NCBI RefSeq assembly: GCF_028416635.1
Contig: NZ_CP114013.1
Coordinates: forward strand, 3,162,001 to 3,226,000
Direction: 5' to 3'
From: Baekduia alba
Lineage (GTDB): Bacteria; Actinomycetota; Thermoleophilia; Solirubrobacterales; Solirubrobacteraceae
DNA: 64,000 nucleotides
In this document: positions 14,415-23,796 of the stretch, one piece after another
How the letters are laid out: every line of letters begins with the position of its first letter
Numbering within the stretch: the first letter of the stretch is position 1
Position numbers and translations under genes: made by a program
The notes under the pieces: generated by a model
Told to the model about the DNA's origin: nothing
The model's database searches: none
Seen by the model: the letters and a program-made list of their open reading frames with translations, nothing else

Positions 14415-15691
14415 CAGCGACCGGGGTTGAGCCCGGTGTGCACGTGGTTGTAGTGGTTACCGCCCACCAGCGACCGCCAGATGATCTGCACACGGCCCTT
14501 CGGCGTCTCGATGTTCCACAAGCCACCCTTCCGCGCCTGCGCATACGCATCCGCGAACGACACCTTCTTGCCCGCCTCCCCGTACGCCACCTGCAACGCG
14601 TGCGCCGCGATCAAGTCACCCTTCTTCCCCGCCGCGCCGTCCTGCCGCGCATCACCGCCCACCCCGAGATCCGCCGCGTTCCCGTCCCAATGGTCCGACA
14701 CGTTCCCCGACGTCGTCATCCGGTTGTGGTTCGTGCCAGTCGTGACCTCGACCGTCCTCCCACTCCGCGACGACAGCTCGTGCAAGAAGCTCAAGATCGG
14801 CTTCTGCAGCCCATGCCCCGCACGCTCCGCCGCCTCCCCGACCACGACCTTCCCACCCGACCGAGCAGTACTCGCACTCGGAGACGCCTGCGAGCCCGTC
14901 TCGGCCGTCGTGCCAGTCGAATCCGGGGCAGACGTCGTCTGAGACGTCTGCGTCGTCAGAGCCGGCTCCATCGCCGCGACCCCCCGCAACAACGACGACA
15001 AGTCCGCGCCCTGCGACCCACCACCACCCGAGCCCTGCGCCTGCTGATACCCCTGCGGCAACGCCGGCGCCGCACTGAACGACGGGGCCGCCACCCCCGC
15101 CGACGCCGGACCTTCGGGCTTACTCGCCGCCTGCGACTGCGCGAGCAGCCCCGCAAGATCCGGAACGTCCGACGTGGCGACCGACGACACCGGCGCAGCC
15201 TCCGGATATGCCGCCTCAGTCGTCGCCTGCCTGGACGACGGCGCGCCCTTCAGCGATCCGACCTTCTGACCCAAGATGTAGCCCGCGTACGTCGGGTCGC
15301 CCGGGTTGTAGCCCTCAAGGCCCGTCGACCCGTTGATCTTCCCGCGCAGATGCAGCTCCGTCGCATGCACGGCCTGGTCGATCGACGCCCACGGATCAAG
15401 CCCGAACTTCCGGATCGCCTCCTGCCGCGACCCGGGCATGAACTGCCCCCACGCCTTCGCACCAGCACCCGACACCTTGCCGCCCGCTGCGTCCGGGTCG
15501 CTCAGCGCCGAGCTCTCCCCCTGCAACAGCTTCGCCAGAAGGCCCTCCCCGGAAAGATGCCCACCGGTGACCGGGTTCGTGTACTGCGCCGCAATCGCAT
15601 CGACGGACGGTCCGTACTTGTGGATCGCCGCGAGAAGTTGAGAGCGGGCGTTGGCCACGCGCAGAGCGTAGGGCGACAGCAGGACGCGCAC
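14414..15691 (-). CDS. Two-domain lysin: SLT transglycosylase plus M15-like peptidase
   Basis: A 425-residue protein. The N-terminal domain has the lytic transglycosylase core with catalytic Glu59 in LLQGESSALSDP and AWGQFMPGSRQEAIRKFGLD. A Ser/Ala/Gln-rich linker spans about residues 150-290. The C-terminal domain has SDHWDGNAADLG and HYNHVHTGLN (His416/His418), the Asp/His zinc site of M15-like or related peptidases. It may be a virion-borne lysin for entry, an endolysin, or both. GTG start with AGGG upstream. It lies between the structural genes and the holin-like gene. Confidence 0.75.
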   Translation of the reverse strand: MRVLLSPYALRVANARSQLLAAIHKYGPSVDAIAAQYTNPVTGGHLSGEGLLAKLLQGESSALSDPDAAGGKVSGAGAKAWGQFMPGSRQEAIRKFGLDPWASIDQAVHATELHLRGKINGSTGLEGYNPGDPTYAGYILGQKVGSLKGAPSSRQATTEAAYPEAAPVSSVATSDVPDLAGLLAQSQAASKPEGPASAGVAAPSFSAAPALPQGYQQAQGSGGGGSQGADLSSLLRGVAAMEPALTTQTSQTTSAPDSTGTTAETGSQASPSASTARSGGKVVVGEAAERAGHGLQKPILSFLHELSSRSGRTVEVTTGTNHNRMTTSGNVSDHWDGNAADLGVGGDARQDGAAGKKGDLIAAHALQVAYGEAGKKVSFADAYAQARKGGLWNIETPKGRVQIIWRSLVGGNHYNHVHTGLNPGR

Positions 15692-15734
15692 GAGTCCCTA
15701 GCTTCTCCGCGTATCGCGCTGCACTGTTCAGCGG

Positions 15735-15959
15735 GTGAAGCTCGTGAAGCCTGCCGTTGCGACCATCATCGGCCTCACCATCGCCGGCGCGCTCCTGTGG
15801 AGCGCTGGCGAGAAGCACGTAGAGAACTGCCACCGCTTCTACAACAAGGCCCACTGCAACTTGCTGCCCTGGAGCGGCACGATCACGCCGGCACCGCCGC
15901 TCACCCAAGAGCAGCAACAGTCGCTGCTGCGCGCACGGCGGGCTGCCGGACAGCCCTAG
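15735..15959 (+). CDS. Small single-span membrane protein on the opposite strand
   Basis: A 74-residue protein starting at GTG (VKLVKPAVATIIGLTIAGAL), one membrane segment with a basic N-terminus, then a Cys-containing outer part (HVENCHRFYNKAHCNLLPW) and a Gln-rich tail. Codon use is GC-rich at third positions, as in real genes here. It is one of two plus-strand phage genes and its stop overlaps that of the 1,216-residue gene. Lysogeny-time expression, for example superinfection exclusion, is a reasonable guess but unproven. Confidence 0.55.
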   Translation: MKLVKPAVATIIGLTIAGALLWSAGEKHVENCHRFYNKAHCNLLPWSGTITPAPPLTQEQQQSLLRARRAAGQP

Positions 15960-18900
15960 CCTGCTGCCGCGAGCCGCGCCTCGCGCAACAGCATGTCCCG
16001 CTCACGGTCGCTGACCTTCGGCTGTGCCTGGTGCGCCTCCTGCAACAGCATCTCCGTCTCGCGATCCACGGGCTTCGGCGGCCCCTGCTGCGCCCGCTGC
16101 AACTTCTCCACCTGGAAGTCCAACGCCTTGATCCGCTGCCGGATCACGAAGTACTCGTGCGTCGGATGATCACCGTTCACACCCTGCTGATTCAACGCGC
16201 CCGCGCGCCGGTTGAGCAGCGCCAGCTCCTTGTAGGCATTCGTGACCTCGGTCGACGCCGCGGCGTTCTCGTCCAACGGATCCAACCGCACACCCGACAG
16301 CCCGGCGACCAACTTCGCCGTCTCGCCCTGGCCGCGACGGTTCGTGCCCGGTGACGCCAACTGCTGCACCAGGCTGGCCGGACCCGGAATCGCCTTTGCG
16401 ACGTAGTCGGCCTTCCCGCGCCACCCCCACGTCTTCTTCCCCGTGCGCTTGTCCACGTAGTCCGGCGTGATCCCCAACCCGGCCCAGTACTTCTTCGGCA
16501 CGTGCTGCACCCACGACGGAGCCGCCACCAACGGCCGACGCTCGTCCTCAATCGGCCGACGGAAGAACGCCGACTCGTTCGCCCACATCTCCGCCGGGTC
16601 CTTCACGATCGGGTTCAACAGCCCCGCCGTGAACTGGCCCAGCTCGTCCAAGTAGTCGGACAGGTTCGTGCTCGTCGGCACCTCGTTCAGCAGCGTCAGC
16701 GGCAGCTGGGCGGACACGGCGACGATTCGCCCGCCGATCTTGATCACGAACGGCGCCTGCCGCTGCTGGTACAGCTGCATCCGCGACCGCTGCTCGTCCT
16801 CCGACAGCCCCGTGCTCTTGCCGACCTCCTCCCGGGCCTTCTCGATCGTCGCGTACTTCCCCGGGTTCGTGATCAGCTTCTTCGCGTGCAGCGGCAGCGC
16901 CCGCGCGCTGAACGTGTAGAACGGCAACGCACGCCGCAGATACCGCCGCTCCGTCTCCGTCAGGTCCCCGTAGTCGATGTGGATCGACGCCGCGAGATCC
17001 GCCGCCTCCGCCTCCGGCAGCCCCTTGTCCAAGCCGTGCTTGTAGGTCGCGATCCGGAACAGATCCTCACGGTTCTGCATCCACCGCTTCACACGGTCCC
17101 CGGTACCGCGCTTCACCTTGCTCGGCGCACCGACCTTCCCCTTCGTCAGATCCTCGAGCTCACGACCGACGTAGCCCGACCGGATCACGCCGTGCTTCTT
17201 CGCCCCCGCCAGGAAGTCGTCCAACGGCATCCGCTGCCCAGCGACCTTGATCGTGCTCGCGCTCTTCTTCGGCGTCACGCGAACCTTGCCGGCCTCACGC
17301 TCCTGCTCGGAGACGCGTCGCAGCGCCTTAGACGCCTGCCCAGTGTTCCGGACAAGCGAACCACCCGGCTGCCCCAAGAACCCCATCTGCGCGTCACCGA
17401 TCGCGTTGCGCACATGGAACCCCGGCGTCGCAGTCGCGACCCGCTTGAACCCACCCGTCGCCTTGTCCACCAACTGCCCCGACTTGTGCTTCGCCCGCGC
17501 CGGCTGCGTCGACGCCAACGTGTCCTCCACGACCCCACGATCCAACACCACGTACTGACCCTGCGGCGCACCCGCGTCGCCCGGCTTGTGCCCCAGCACC
17601 CGCTGCAACTCAGACTCGTCGACCTCCCGCAACCCGAACCGGCCACGGCCCGCGCCCGACCGCAGCACAACCTCGCCACCGGCCTTCGAATCCGCGAGAT
17701 GCGTCGAGGTCTTCGACCCCGGCTCGAACCCCAGCCGGTACACGGCCTCCCCGTCCTTCAGATGCAACGTCCCCTGCCCCGGCTTCACGGCCCGCCCCGT
17801 CTTCGCCATCGCCTTCAGGAAGTCAGACTTCGCCGCAGTCCGCGCCGTCTCCGTGAGGTAGTTCAACGCCACCAACGGCACGTTCGTGCTGAACGGCTCC
17901 TTCCCCTCAGCCACCCGCTCCGGGTTGATCTCATGGATCCCGCGACGATCGCTACGCGTCGCCGCAGACCCCGGCCGCGTCACCGTCCGACCACCCGCAC
18001 CACGGCGCGCCTGCACACCCTCCACGGCCTGATCGCTGATCCCAAGACCCTGCTCGAGCACGTCCTGCCGCGCATGCGGGAAGTAGTCGCGGATCGTGCC
18101 CTCGCCCAGCCCCGCGTGTTTACGCACCGTCTTCGCATGCCGGAACCGCGACCGCAGCACCACCGCGGCGCTGTGCAGCTCCGCCGGCAACTTCGACACG
18201 GTCCGCGTCTCGATCGCGCGGATCACCTTCTCGTAGTTGGCCGCCCCGATGTCCTTGTGCAACGCCCGCGCGAACGCCTGGTTCTCGCGGTCGGCATGGT
18301 TCGTCGCCGCACGCGCCTGCCGGGCAGCACGACGCGCACCCTCGAACGCCTGGCTGTCCACCCCGGCCGGCGCGATCGTCGGCCGCACCTCACGCACCAG
18401 CTCCCGCGCACCCCCAGCCGCCTGCTGCCCCCGCGCCGCCACCCGACCAGCACCAGGTGCACGACCCGCAGCCCCGGCGACCTTGCCCGCGCCGCGTCCA
18501 ACCGCCGCCGACCCACGCCGCACCCCCGGAACCTCACGACCACCGAACCGGACCGTCGCGCCACTGCCCTTCGGCGCCGCGACCGTCGCACGCTTCGCCG
18601 CACGCTCCGTCACCTGCCGCACCGCCTGCTCACGCGCCCGCCGCGCAGCCTCCCGACCAGCCGACGCCGCCTCATCCGCCGACTTGCCCGCCTTCTTCGC
18701 CGCGCGCACAGCCTCGCGCGCCGCGGTCTTCGCCGCCTCCTCGCCAAACCCCGCAGCCGCTGCACGCTTCGCCGTGTCCGCAGCCGCCTTCTCCGCAGCA
18801 TGGCTCGCAACCCCACCGGCACCGAACGTCACATAGGTCGTCGGATCCGCCGCAACATCGAGCGCGAACCCGCCGACACCCTGCACCGCCTTCGGCGCCC

Positions 18901-19606
18901 CCGCATGCTTCAACACGTCCGAGAACAACGCGCGGTCCTTGCCCTCGATCCCGCGCGTCGCCGCATGATGCGCCGCCCCCGCACCCTTGCCCTCCACCAA
19001 CGCATCCGCCGCCCCAGCGATCGCATGCCCCGGCCGCGCCGTGAAGTCCAACACCTTCAACACCCCGGCACCAACCGGACCCGCGCTCCCATACGCGTCG
19101 CCCGTCCCCAACCCACCACTGAACACCTTGATCCGACCAGCCCGAACCAAGTTCTTCACCAACGGATGATCCGGCGTGTAACCGCCCTCCGGACCGTGAC
19201 CCTCGAACCGCTGGTTCTTGACCACGTGCTCGGCGATCTTGTCCATCGCCGAGCTGACGATCTTCTGCCGATCCTTCTCCGACAGCCGATCCGAATCGCC
19301 CTTCGTGTCCTTGACCTCGGAGTAGCGGCGCCGCGCCGTCCCGATCGCCCGATCCGACGCCGGACGCCCCCGCGCCACATCAGCCGCACCCTTCGTGTCA
19401 CGAACCTCGCTCTGCCGCCGCTGCGCCGGCGTCTTCGCCGGCGCACGAGCCGGAGCGATCCGCGGCGCCCGCGGCGTCGTATCCGCAAACACCCCCACCG
19501 GCCCCGGCGCACGAACACCCACCGGCCCCCTCGGAGACGCCTTCCGCGGCTTCTGACGCCGCTTCGCAGGTGACCCCGAGCCACCACCCGTCTCGATCTC
19601 CTTCAC
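15956..19606 (-). CDS. Very large virion protein, probable ejection protein
   Basis: A 1,216-residue protein with a basic, Pro-rich start (SPAKRRQKPRKASPRGP), Ala/Arg/Lys-rich helical stretches between about residues 270 and 420 and a globular second half. LPFYTFSARALPLHAKKLIT near residue 905 resembles segments in large internal proteins of short-tailed phages. No lytic or tape-measure motif is visible. Its place after the tail-type genes and before the lysins fits an ejected internal protein. GTG start right after the upstream stop. Confidence 0.6.
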   Translation of the reverse strand: MKEIETGGGSGSPAKRRQKPRKASPRGPVGVRAPGPVGVFADTTPRAPRIAPARAPAKTPAQRRQSEVRDTKGAADVARGRPASDRAIGTARRRYSEVKDTKGDSDRLSEKDRQKIVSSAMDKIAEHVVKNQRFEGHGPEGGYTPDHPLVKNLVRAGRIKVFSGGLGTGDAYGSAGPVGAGVLKVLDFTARPGHAIAGAADALVEGKGAGAAHHAATRGIEGKDRALFSDVLKHAGAPKAVQGVGGFALDVAADPTTYVTFGAGGVASHAAEKAAADTAKRAAAAGFGEEAAKTAAREAVRAAKKAGKSADEAASAGREAARRAREQAVRQVTERAAKRATVAAPKGSGATVRFGGREVPGVRRGSAAVGRGAGKVAGAAGRAPGAGRVAARGQQAAGGARELVREVRPTIAPAGVDSQAFEGARRAARQARAATNHADRENQAFARALHKDIGAANYEKVIRAIETRTVSKLPAELHSAAVVLRSRFRHAKTVRKHAGLGEGTIRDYFPHARQDVLEQGLGISDQAVEGVQARRGAGGRTVTRPGSAATRSDRRGIHEINPERVAEGKEPFSTNVPLVALNYLTETARTAAKSDFLKAMAKTGRAVKPGQGTLHLKDGEAVYRLGFEPGSKTSTHLADSKAGGEVVLRSGAGRGRFGLREVDESELQRVLGHKPGDAGAPQGQYVVLDRGVVEDTLASTQPARAKHKSGQLVDKATGGFKRVATATPGFHVRNAIGDAQMGFLGQPGGSLVRNTGQASKALRRVSEQEREAGKVRVTPKKSASTIKVAGQRMPLDDFLAGAKKHGVIRSGYVGRELEDLTKGKVGAPSKVKRGTGDRVKRWMQNREDLFRIATYKHGLDKGLPEAEAADLAASIHIDYGDLTETERRYLRRALPFYTFSARALPLHAKKLITNPGKYATIEKAREEVGKSTGLSEDEQRSRMQLYQQRQAPFVIKIGGRIVAVSAQLPLTLLNEVPTSTNLSDYLDELGQFTAGLLNPIVKDPAEMWANESAFFRRPIEDERRPLVAAPSWVQHVPKKYWAGLGITPDYVDKRTGKKTWGWRGKADYVAKAIPGPASLVQQLASPGTNRRGQGETAKLVAGLSGVRLDPLDENAAASTEVTNAYKELALLNRRAGALNQQGVNGDHPTHEYFVIRQRIKALDFQVEKLQRAQQGPPKPVDRETEMLLQEAHQAQPKVSDRERDMLLREARLAAAG

Positions 19607-19609
19607 GGC

Positions 19610-20722
19610 CTAGCCGATCGACACAGGCCCAAGCGGACCCATCGGCAAACCACCCGTGCTCGACGAACCCGGCGTCACCGTCGTCGTCGCGCTCTTCGGC
19701 GGCTGCGTCGGCAACCCGAGATCGCTGATCTTGTACCGACGCTTGTGCAGGAGCGCGACGTTCCGCGCCGACACGTGCTGATCCCACACAAGGTCGAGCG
19801 CCACCGACGCGTACAGCTGCGGCACCTTCGCGACACCGGGCACCGTCGAGATAGCACCCGTGTTCGGATCCTGCACGCTCTGCGTCGGCCGCCCACCGAC
19901 CAACAGCTTCGCGATCTCCGACCGCGACCGCCCCGCCGCCTTCAGCTTCGCCGCCGCAGCCTGCGCCGCCGCGATCGAGTCCGACGCCTTCCCCGCAGCC
20001 TGCGGCGTCTGCCACTTCACCTTCGTCTTGTCCTTCACCTTCGGGTCGGACTTCCCGCCGGGGATGATCGTGCCGTCCGGGTTCACCCCGGCCGCCGCCA
20101 ATGTCGTCGCGTTCTGGTTCGCCGCGTTCGTGCTCGAGGTCCGCCGATCCGCCCGCGCCTGCGCCGTGTCATGCGCCGTCTTCGCATCATCACCCAAGAG
20201 CTCCGCCAGCCGCGACGACGCGAACGCACCCGACTGCCCCGTCAACGACTGCGCCTGATCCGAGATCTGCCCCGCCTGCCCCGCATACCGATCACCGATC
20301 GCACGCGCACCCGCCACAGCACCAGCCCGCGCATCCAACCCACGCTGCGTCAACTCATCACTCGACGCCTTCGTCGTCTCCGCCGCACGCACCTGCGCGT
20401 TCGCCATGTCCCGCGCCGACGCCTCCTTGAACGGATCCCCCGACCCCGCCCACGCCGCAGTGTCCTGCCCAAGCGTCCCCTTCGCCGCCAGCAACTGCGA
20501 CAGGTAGTCCTGGTTCGCCTGCTTGACCTCCGGCTGCGCGATCCGCGCTGCGTTGCTCAACGCCTGCGCCGTCGACGCGTTCACCGACAACGCCTGATTA
20601 CGATCCCCCTGCGCGTTCGACAGCAACGATGCGAGCGCGTCCAACTGCGGCCCATAGCGAAGCTCCGTCTCCGAGTCGATCTGCGACTGGTACTTGCTCG
20701 ACTTCTTCGTCTTCGTCGCCAT
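19610..20722 (-). CDS. Probable internal virion protein, Ala/Gln-rich
   Basis: A 370-residue protein starting MATKTKKSSKYQSQIDSETE with AGGAGA upstream. Residues 30-220 are low-complexity helical sequence rich in Ala, Gln, Ser and Asp (AQVRAAETTKASSDELTQRG), like coiled-coil ejection proteins. The C-terminus is Pro/Ser/Gly-rich. The function is inferred from position between tail-type genes and the giant protein. Confidence 0.6.
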   Translation of the reverse strand: MATKTKKSSKYQSQIDSETELRYGPQLDALASLLSNAQGDRNQALSVNASTAQALSNAARIAQPEVKQANQDYLSQLLAAKGTLGQDTAAWAGSGDPFKEASARDMANAQVRAAETTKASSDELTQRGLDARAGAVAGARAIGDRYAGQAGQISDQAQSLTGQSGAFASSRLAELLGDDAKTAHDTAQARADRRTSSTNAANQNATTLAAAGVNPDGTIIPGGKSDPKVKDKTKVKWQTPQAAGKASDSIAAAQAAAAKLKAAGRSRSEIAKLLVGGRPTQSVQDPNTGAISTVPGVAKVPQLYASVALDLVWDQHVSARNVALLHKRRYKISDLGLPTQPPKSATTTVTPGSSSTGGLPMGPLGPVSIG

Positions 20723-20731
20723 CGAGTTCTC

Positions 20732-21538
20732 CTAGTAGTACTGCGCCGGCACGTACGAGGTCGCGCCCGTGATCGACGTCCCCGGCTTCCGCTTCGTCGT
20801 CGACAAGTAGTCCTCGAGCGTCGGCAGCTTCGTCCCCGGCGCCACCCACCCCTGCTGCCCAGCCTGGTACTGCTTCTGCGCCCCGAGATCCTGCCCGAAG
20901 AACGTGTTCTCGTTCGTCGCGCGCTGCCCCGTGTCCGCCCGGTCCACGACCCCGTAGCCGTACAGCCGATCCGCGTCGTCAAGCTGCTGCTGCGACGACG
21001 TCTTCACACGACCCGTCTGCGTCGAGTAGTCCTCCCCGAACCGCGTGTGCTGCGTGTCCAACCCCGACTGGTCATGCGCCTGGTTCGTGTCACGTGCAGC
21101 CTTCGCCGCCGCGAACGTCCCGCCCTCCCCTACACCGGCCTGCAACGCGTTCCCGGCCTGCGACGACGCCAGCCGCTTGAACGACGTACTGAGGTCGTTC
21201 GTCGCCGTCGAATAGTCCTCGCCCTCCCGGTTCTTCCCCGTCAGGAGATCCGCCAGCGACCAGTCACGCCCTTGGGTGATCTGCCCCTTATCGATCCGCA
21301 GCTGATCGTCCGCTCGCGTCCCGGCCTTCCCGAGATCTTGCAGCAGCTGGTCCAACCCGCGACCGCTGGCCCGGCCCTGCGCATCAAGCGCCGGGTCGTA
21401 GTACCCGGCCGGCGGCGTAACGGTCGTCGGCGTCGCCGTGAACGTCGGCGGCTTCGTGGTCGCAGGACTCACGTTCGTCGCCAACGAAGTCCCCATGCCA
21501 CCAGCCCAAGCCGTCTTGTTCTTCGTCGCGGTAGCCAC
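20732..21538 (-). CDS. Probable virion protein of unknown function
   Basis: A 268-residue protein from a GTG (VATATKNKTAWAGGMGTSLA). The Thr/Pro-rich N-terminus (PPTFTATPTTVTPPAGYYDP) is followed by polar helical sequence with repeated FGEDYST / EGEDYST elements. Its end (SYVPAQYY) is rich in Tyr. It starts 16 bases after a copy of the 25-bp repeat. A structural role is inferred from position. Confidence 0.55.
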   Translation of the reverse strand: MATATKNKTAWAGGMGTSLATNVSPATTKPPTFTATPTTVTPPAGYYDPALDAQGRASGRGLDQLLQDLGKAGTRADDQLRIDKGQITQGRDWSLADLLTGKNREGEDYSTATNDLSTSFKRLASSQAGNALQAGVGEGGTFAAAKAARDTNQAHDQSGLDTQHTRFGEDYSTQTGRVKTSSQQQLDDADRLYGYGVVDRADTGQRATNENTFFGQDLGAQKQYQAGQQGWVAPGTKLPTLEDYLSTTKRKPGTSITGATSYVPAQYY

Positions 21539-21553
21539 GGCCCGAAGGATGCC

Positions 21554-21578
21554 GTGACCTGCGGACGGGGCAGGTTAC
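21554..21578. repeat. 25-bp quasi-palindrome, copy A
   Basis: Plus strand GTGACCTG ... CAGGTTAC with a 9-base centre. The TAA stop of the gene at 21575-22054 lies inside it. Same length and arms as copies B (29982) and C (35329). Confidence 0.65.
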
Positions 21579-22054
21579 GACGGATCCGCGATCGGCCGCG
21601 CCGCGAGCGTCCGCTTACCGCGGAACCGGCCGGTGCTGCCCGACACCCGGTACTTGACCTGCAACGTGTCTCCCGCGACCAGCTTGAACACCCGCTGGCA
21701 ACTTCCCGGCACCAACTGCCCGCTGCCATTGCTGATCCGGTCATCGTCGGCCGCATTGTTCGTCGTCCCGTGCTGGAACGAGATGTAGGCGTCAGTGCCC
21801 GCCCCGCCATCGTTGCGAAAGGACTCAATCGAGAACTCGACCAGCCACCACCCCGACGTCGGCACGACGATCGTCGGCCCTGCCGTCGCCAGGTTCGTGT
21901 AGCTCGTCGAGATCGTCGTCTCATCCGTGGCGCCGACGCCAACCTCATCCCAGATCCGGCCGTTCTGAAGCTGCGCGATCAGCTGGCTAACCGGGCCCAA
22001 CCGCTCATCCAAACGTCGATCGAACTCGGCCGGATTGATCCCCGGCGCGGTCAC
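21575..22054 (-). CDS. Jelly-roll-like tail or decoration protein
   Basis: A 159-residue protein starting at the GTG overlapping the upstream stop (GTGA): VTAPGINPAEFDRRLDERLG, a short coiled N-terminus, then a strand-rich domain (GPTIVVPTSGWWLVEFSIES, TDAYISFQHGTTNN, VFKLVAGDTLQVKYRVSG) with the spacing of C1q/TNF-type jelly rolls found in phage adhesins. A trimeric receptor-binding or tail-tip role is possible. The fold is inferred by eye. Confidence 0.6.
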   Translation of the reverse strand: MTAPGINPAEFDRRLDERLGPVSQLIAQLQNGRIWDEVGVGATDETTISTSYTNLATAGPTIVVPTSGWWLVEFSIESFRNDGGAGTDAYISFQHGTTNNAADDDRISNGSGQLVPGSCQRVFKLVAGDTLQVKYRVSGSTGRFRGKRTLAARPIADPS

Positions 22055-23796
22055 CGCGACAGGCCCCGCTGCCGAAACGACGCCACAAACCCACGGATCC
22101 GCAACCCCGAACACGACCCACCCGTCGCAAACGTGAACGACACCCGCCGCGACGACACCCGCACCGCAATCGCCCGCGGCGACTGCGACTGGTAGTTACC
22201 CGCCGGCGCCGTCGCCAGCGCCGAGTACAGCGGATCCGCCCCCGGCGTCGCACGCTGCATCCGCGACACACCAACCGCCACCGACCCGCCCGACGACTCG
22301 TACTCCAACATCAACCGCTGCACCAACGCCGCAGTGCGCCCACCCGCCGGCTGAAACTCCCGCGTCTCGAGGAAGATCCCGTACCCGGCACCGTTGGCAT
22401 CAACAGCCGTAGCTGTCGCCGGCAACGCCGGCCCGATGAACGCCCCCGTCAAGTCGAGGAGATACCCATTCGTGTTCGTCCCCGCCACGAGCTTCGCCGA
22501 GCCCGTCGGATCCTGAACCACGAACGACGCCCCGCCACCAGCCTCACCATCGACCCAACGCGTCCACGGCGACGAATCGCCAGCAGGCGTCTTCACCGTC
22601 CGATCCAACCGACCCACGAGCACCTGCCCACCCGCCGGCACCAACACGTGATCACGGAACGTCGCGATCTGCCCCACCGCGCTCCCAGCCTTCATGAAGC
22701 TCTGCCACAACGGCGTGATCGACCGCGACACCAACCGCAAGCCGCCGATCGAATCAAGCAGATACACCCCGTCGACAGCAGCAACCACCATCTGGTCCCG
22801 CCACGCCGTCATCCCGCCCTGCGAACGCAGAATCACGTCCCCCGACACGCGCTCCACACGATGCTGCGCGTTCCCGAACGGGTCCACGATCTCCAGCGCC
22901 ACATTCGACACCAGCGAGATACCCGCCTTCGTGAACACAAAGACCCGATCGCGAAGCGTCGCCAACCCCACGATGTCAGCCGAGAACTCATGGAAGTCCG
23001 TCGCGTCCTGCTCGAACAGCCGCGACTCGCCCGTGTCCGGATCCACCGTCTTCGACATCATCAACTTCTTGCCCATCGCCCACAGCACCCGGCCACCGCA
23101 CACGGTCACCGCCGTGAACGGACTCGCGCCGATCCCCGTCAACGGATAGCCGAGCATCGGCCCCGCCGCATACGAGTTCCCCGCAGTCGTCAACCCACGC
23201 CACGGCGACACCAACGTCAGCGACGTGTTCGAGTTCACCGTCTGCACGACACCGACGAACTTGTTCCCCGTCTCAAACGAGAAGACCAGCGACCCCGGCT
23301 CCAGCGTGCTCGCCCACAGCGTGCCCGTCCCCGTCACCGCCGCCGACCCCTTCGTGAAGGCCGCAGTCCCCGCCGACGTGCCCGTGGTCTTCAACCCACC
23401 CGCGTAGAGCTGAATCGCCCCAAGCGGACCCGGCACGAACATGTACTCGCCCTGCTGCGGCGCAAGCCCACCACCGAACCCGAGCAGCACACTCACACCG
23501 AGCTCCCGCCACGCCGTGTCCCCCGGCCCCATCACGCCGACGCTGCCCGATCCCGCACCGATCGTGCGACGGCCGACCGCGAACACGCCCTCCCACAACG
23601 CGAGCACGTTCCCGCTCGTCAACTGGTTCGACGTCAGATGCGCAGTCGGCCCGCGCATGTACACGTTCCCGTCATCATCGAGCAACGCAGACCGCGCGTC
23701 GTACAGCCCGTTCTCCGGGATCAGATGCCGCGCCACGGACCGGACCATCCCCGCAGCGAAGCTCGACTGCCCGAAGACGCCCTCACCGCTCGTCAT
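22051..23796 (-). CDS. Beta-propeller-like tail (nozzle/stabilisation) protein
   Basis: A 581-residue protein starting MTSGEGVFGQSSFAAGMVRS, whose ATG shares bases with the adaptor's stop (TGATG). It has repeated blade-like strands (CGGRVLWAMGKKLMMSKTVD, LRDRVFVFTKAGISLVSNVA, WRDQMVVAAVDGVYLLDSIG). Podovirus tail nozzle and stabilisation proteins follow the adaptor gene and have propeller folds, so position and pattern agree. No enzyme motif. Confidence 0.65.
   Translation of the reverse strand: MTSGEGVFGQSSFAAGMVRSVARHLIPENGLYDARSALLDDDGNVYMRGPTAHLTSNQLTSGNVLALWEGVFAVGRRTIGAGSGSVGVMGPGDTAWRELGVSVLLGFGGGLAPQQGEYMFVPGPLGAIQLYAGGLKTTGTSAGTAAFTKGSAAVTGTGTLWASTLEPGSLVFSFETGNKFVGVVQTVNSNTSLTLVSPWRGLTTAGNSYAAGPMLGYPLTGIGASPFTAVTVCGGRVLWAMGKKLMMSKTVDPDTGESRLFEQDATDFHEFSADIVGLATLRDRVFVFTKAGISLVSNVALEIVDPFGNAQHRVERVSGDVILRSQGGMTAWRDQMVVAAVDGVYLLDSIGGLRLVSRSITPLWQSFMKAGSAVGQIATFRDHVLVPAGGQVLVGRLDRTVKTPAGDSSPWTRWVDGEAGGGASFVVQDPTGSAKLVAGTNTNGYLLDLTGAFIGPALPATATAVDANGAGYGIFLETREFQPAGGRTAALVQRLMLEYESSGGSVAVGVSRMQRATPGADPLYSALATAPAGNYQSQSPRAIAVRVSSRRVSFTFATGGSCSGLRIRGFVASFRQRGLSR

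Noticed and set aside
16502-19573. A 1,023-codon plus-strand frame opposite the giant virion protein
   Set aside because: Arg/His/Pro-rich antisense shadow; the minus frame has normal protein composition and neighbours on the same strand.
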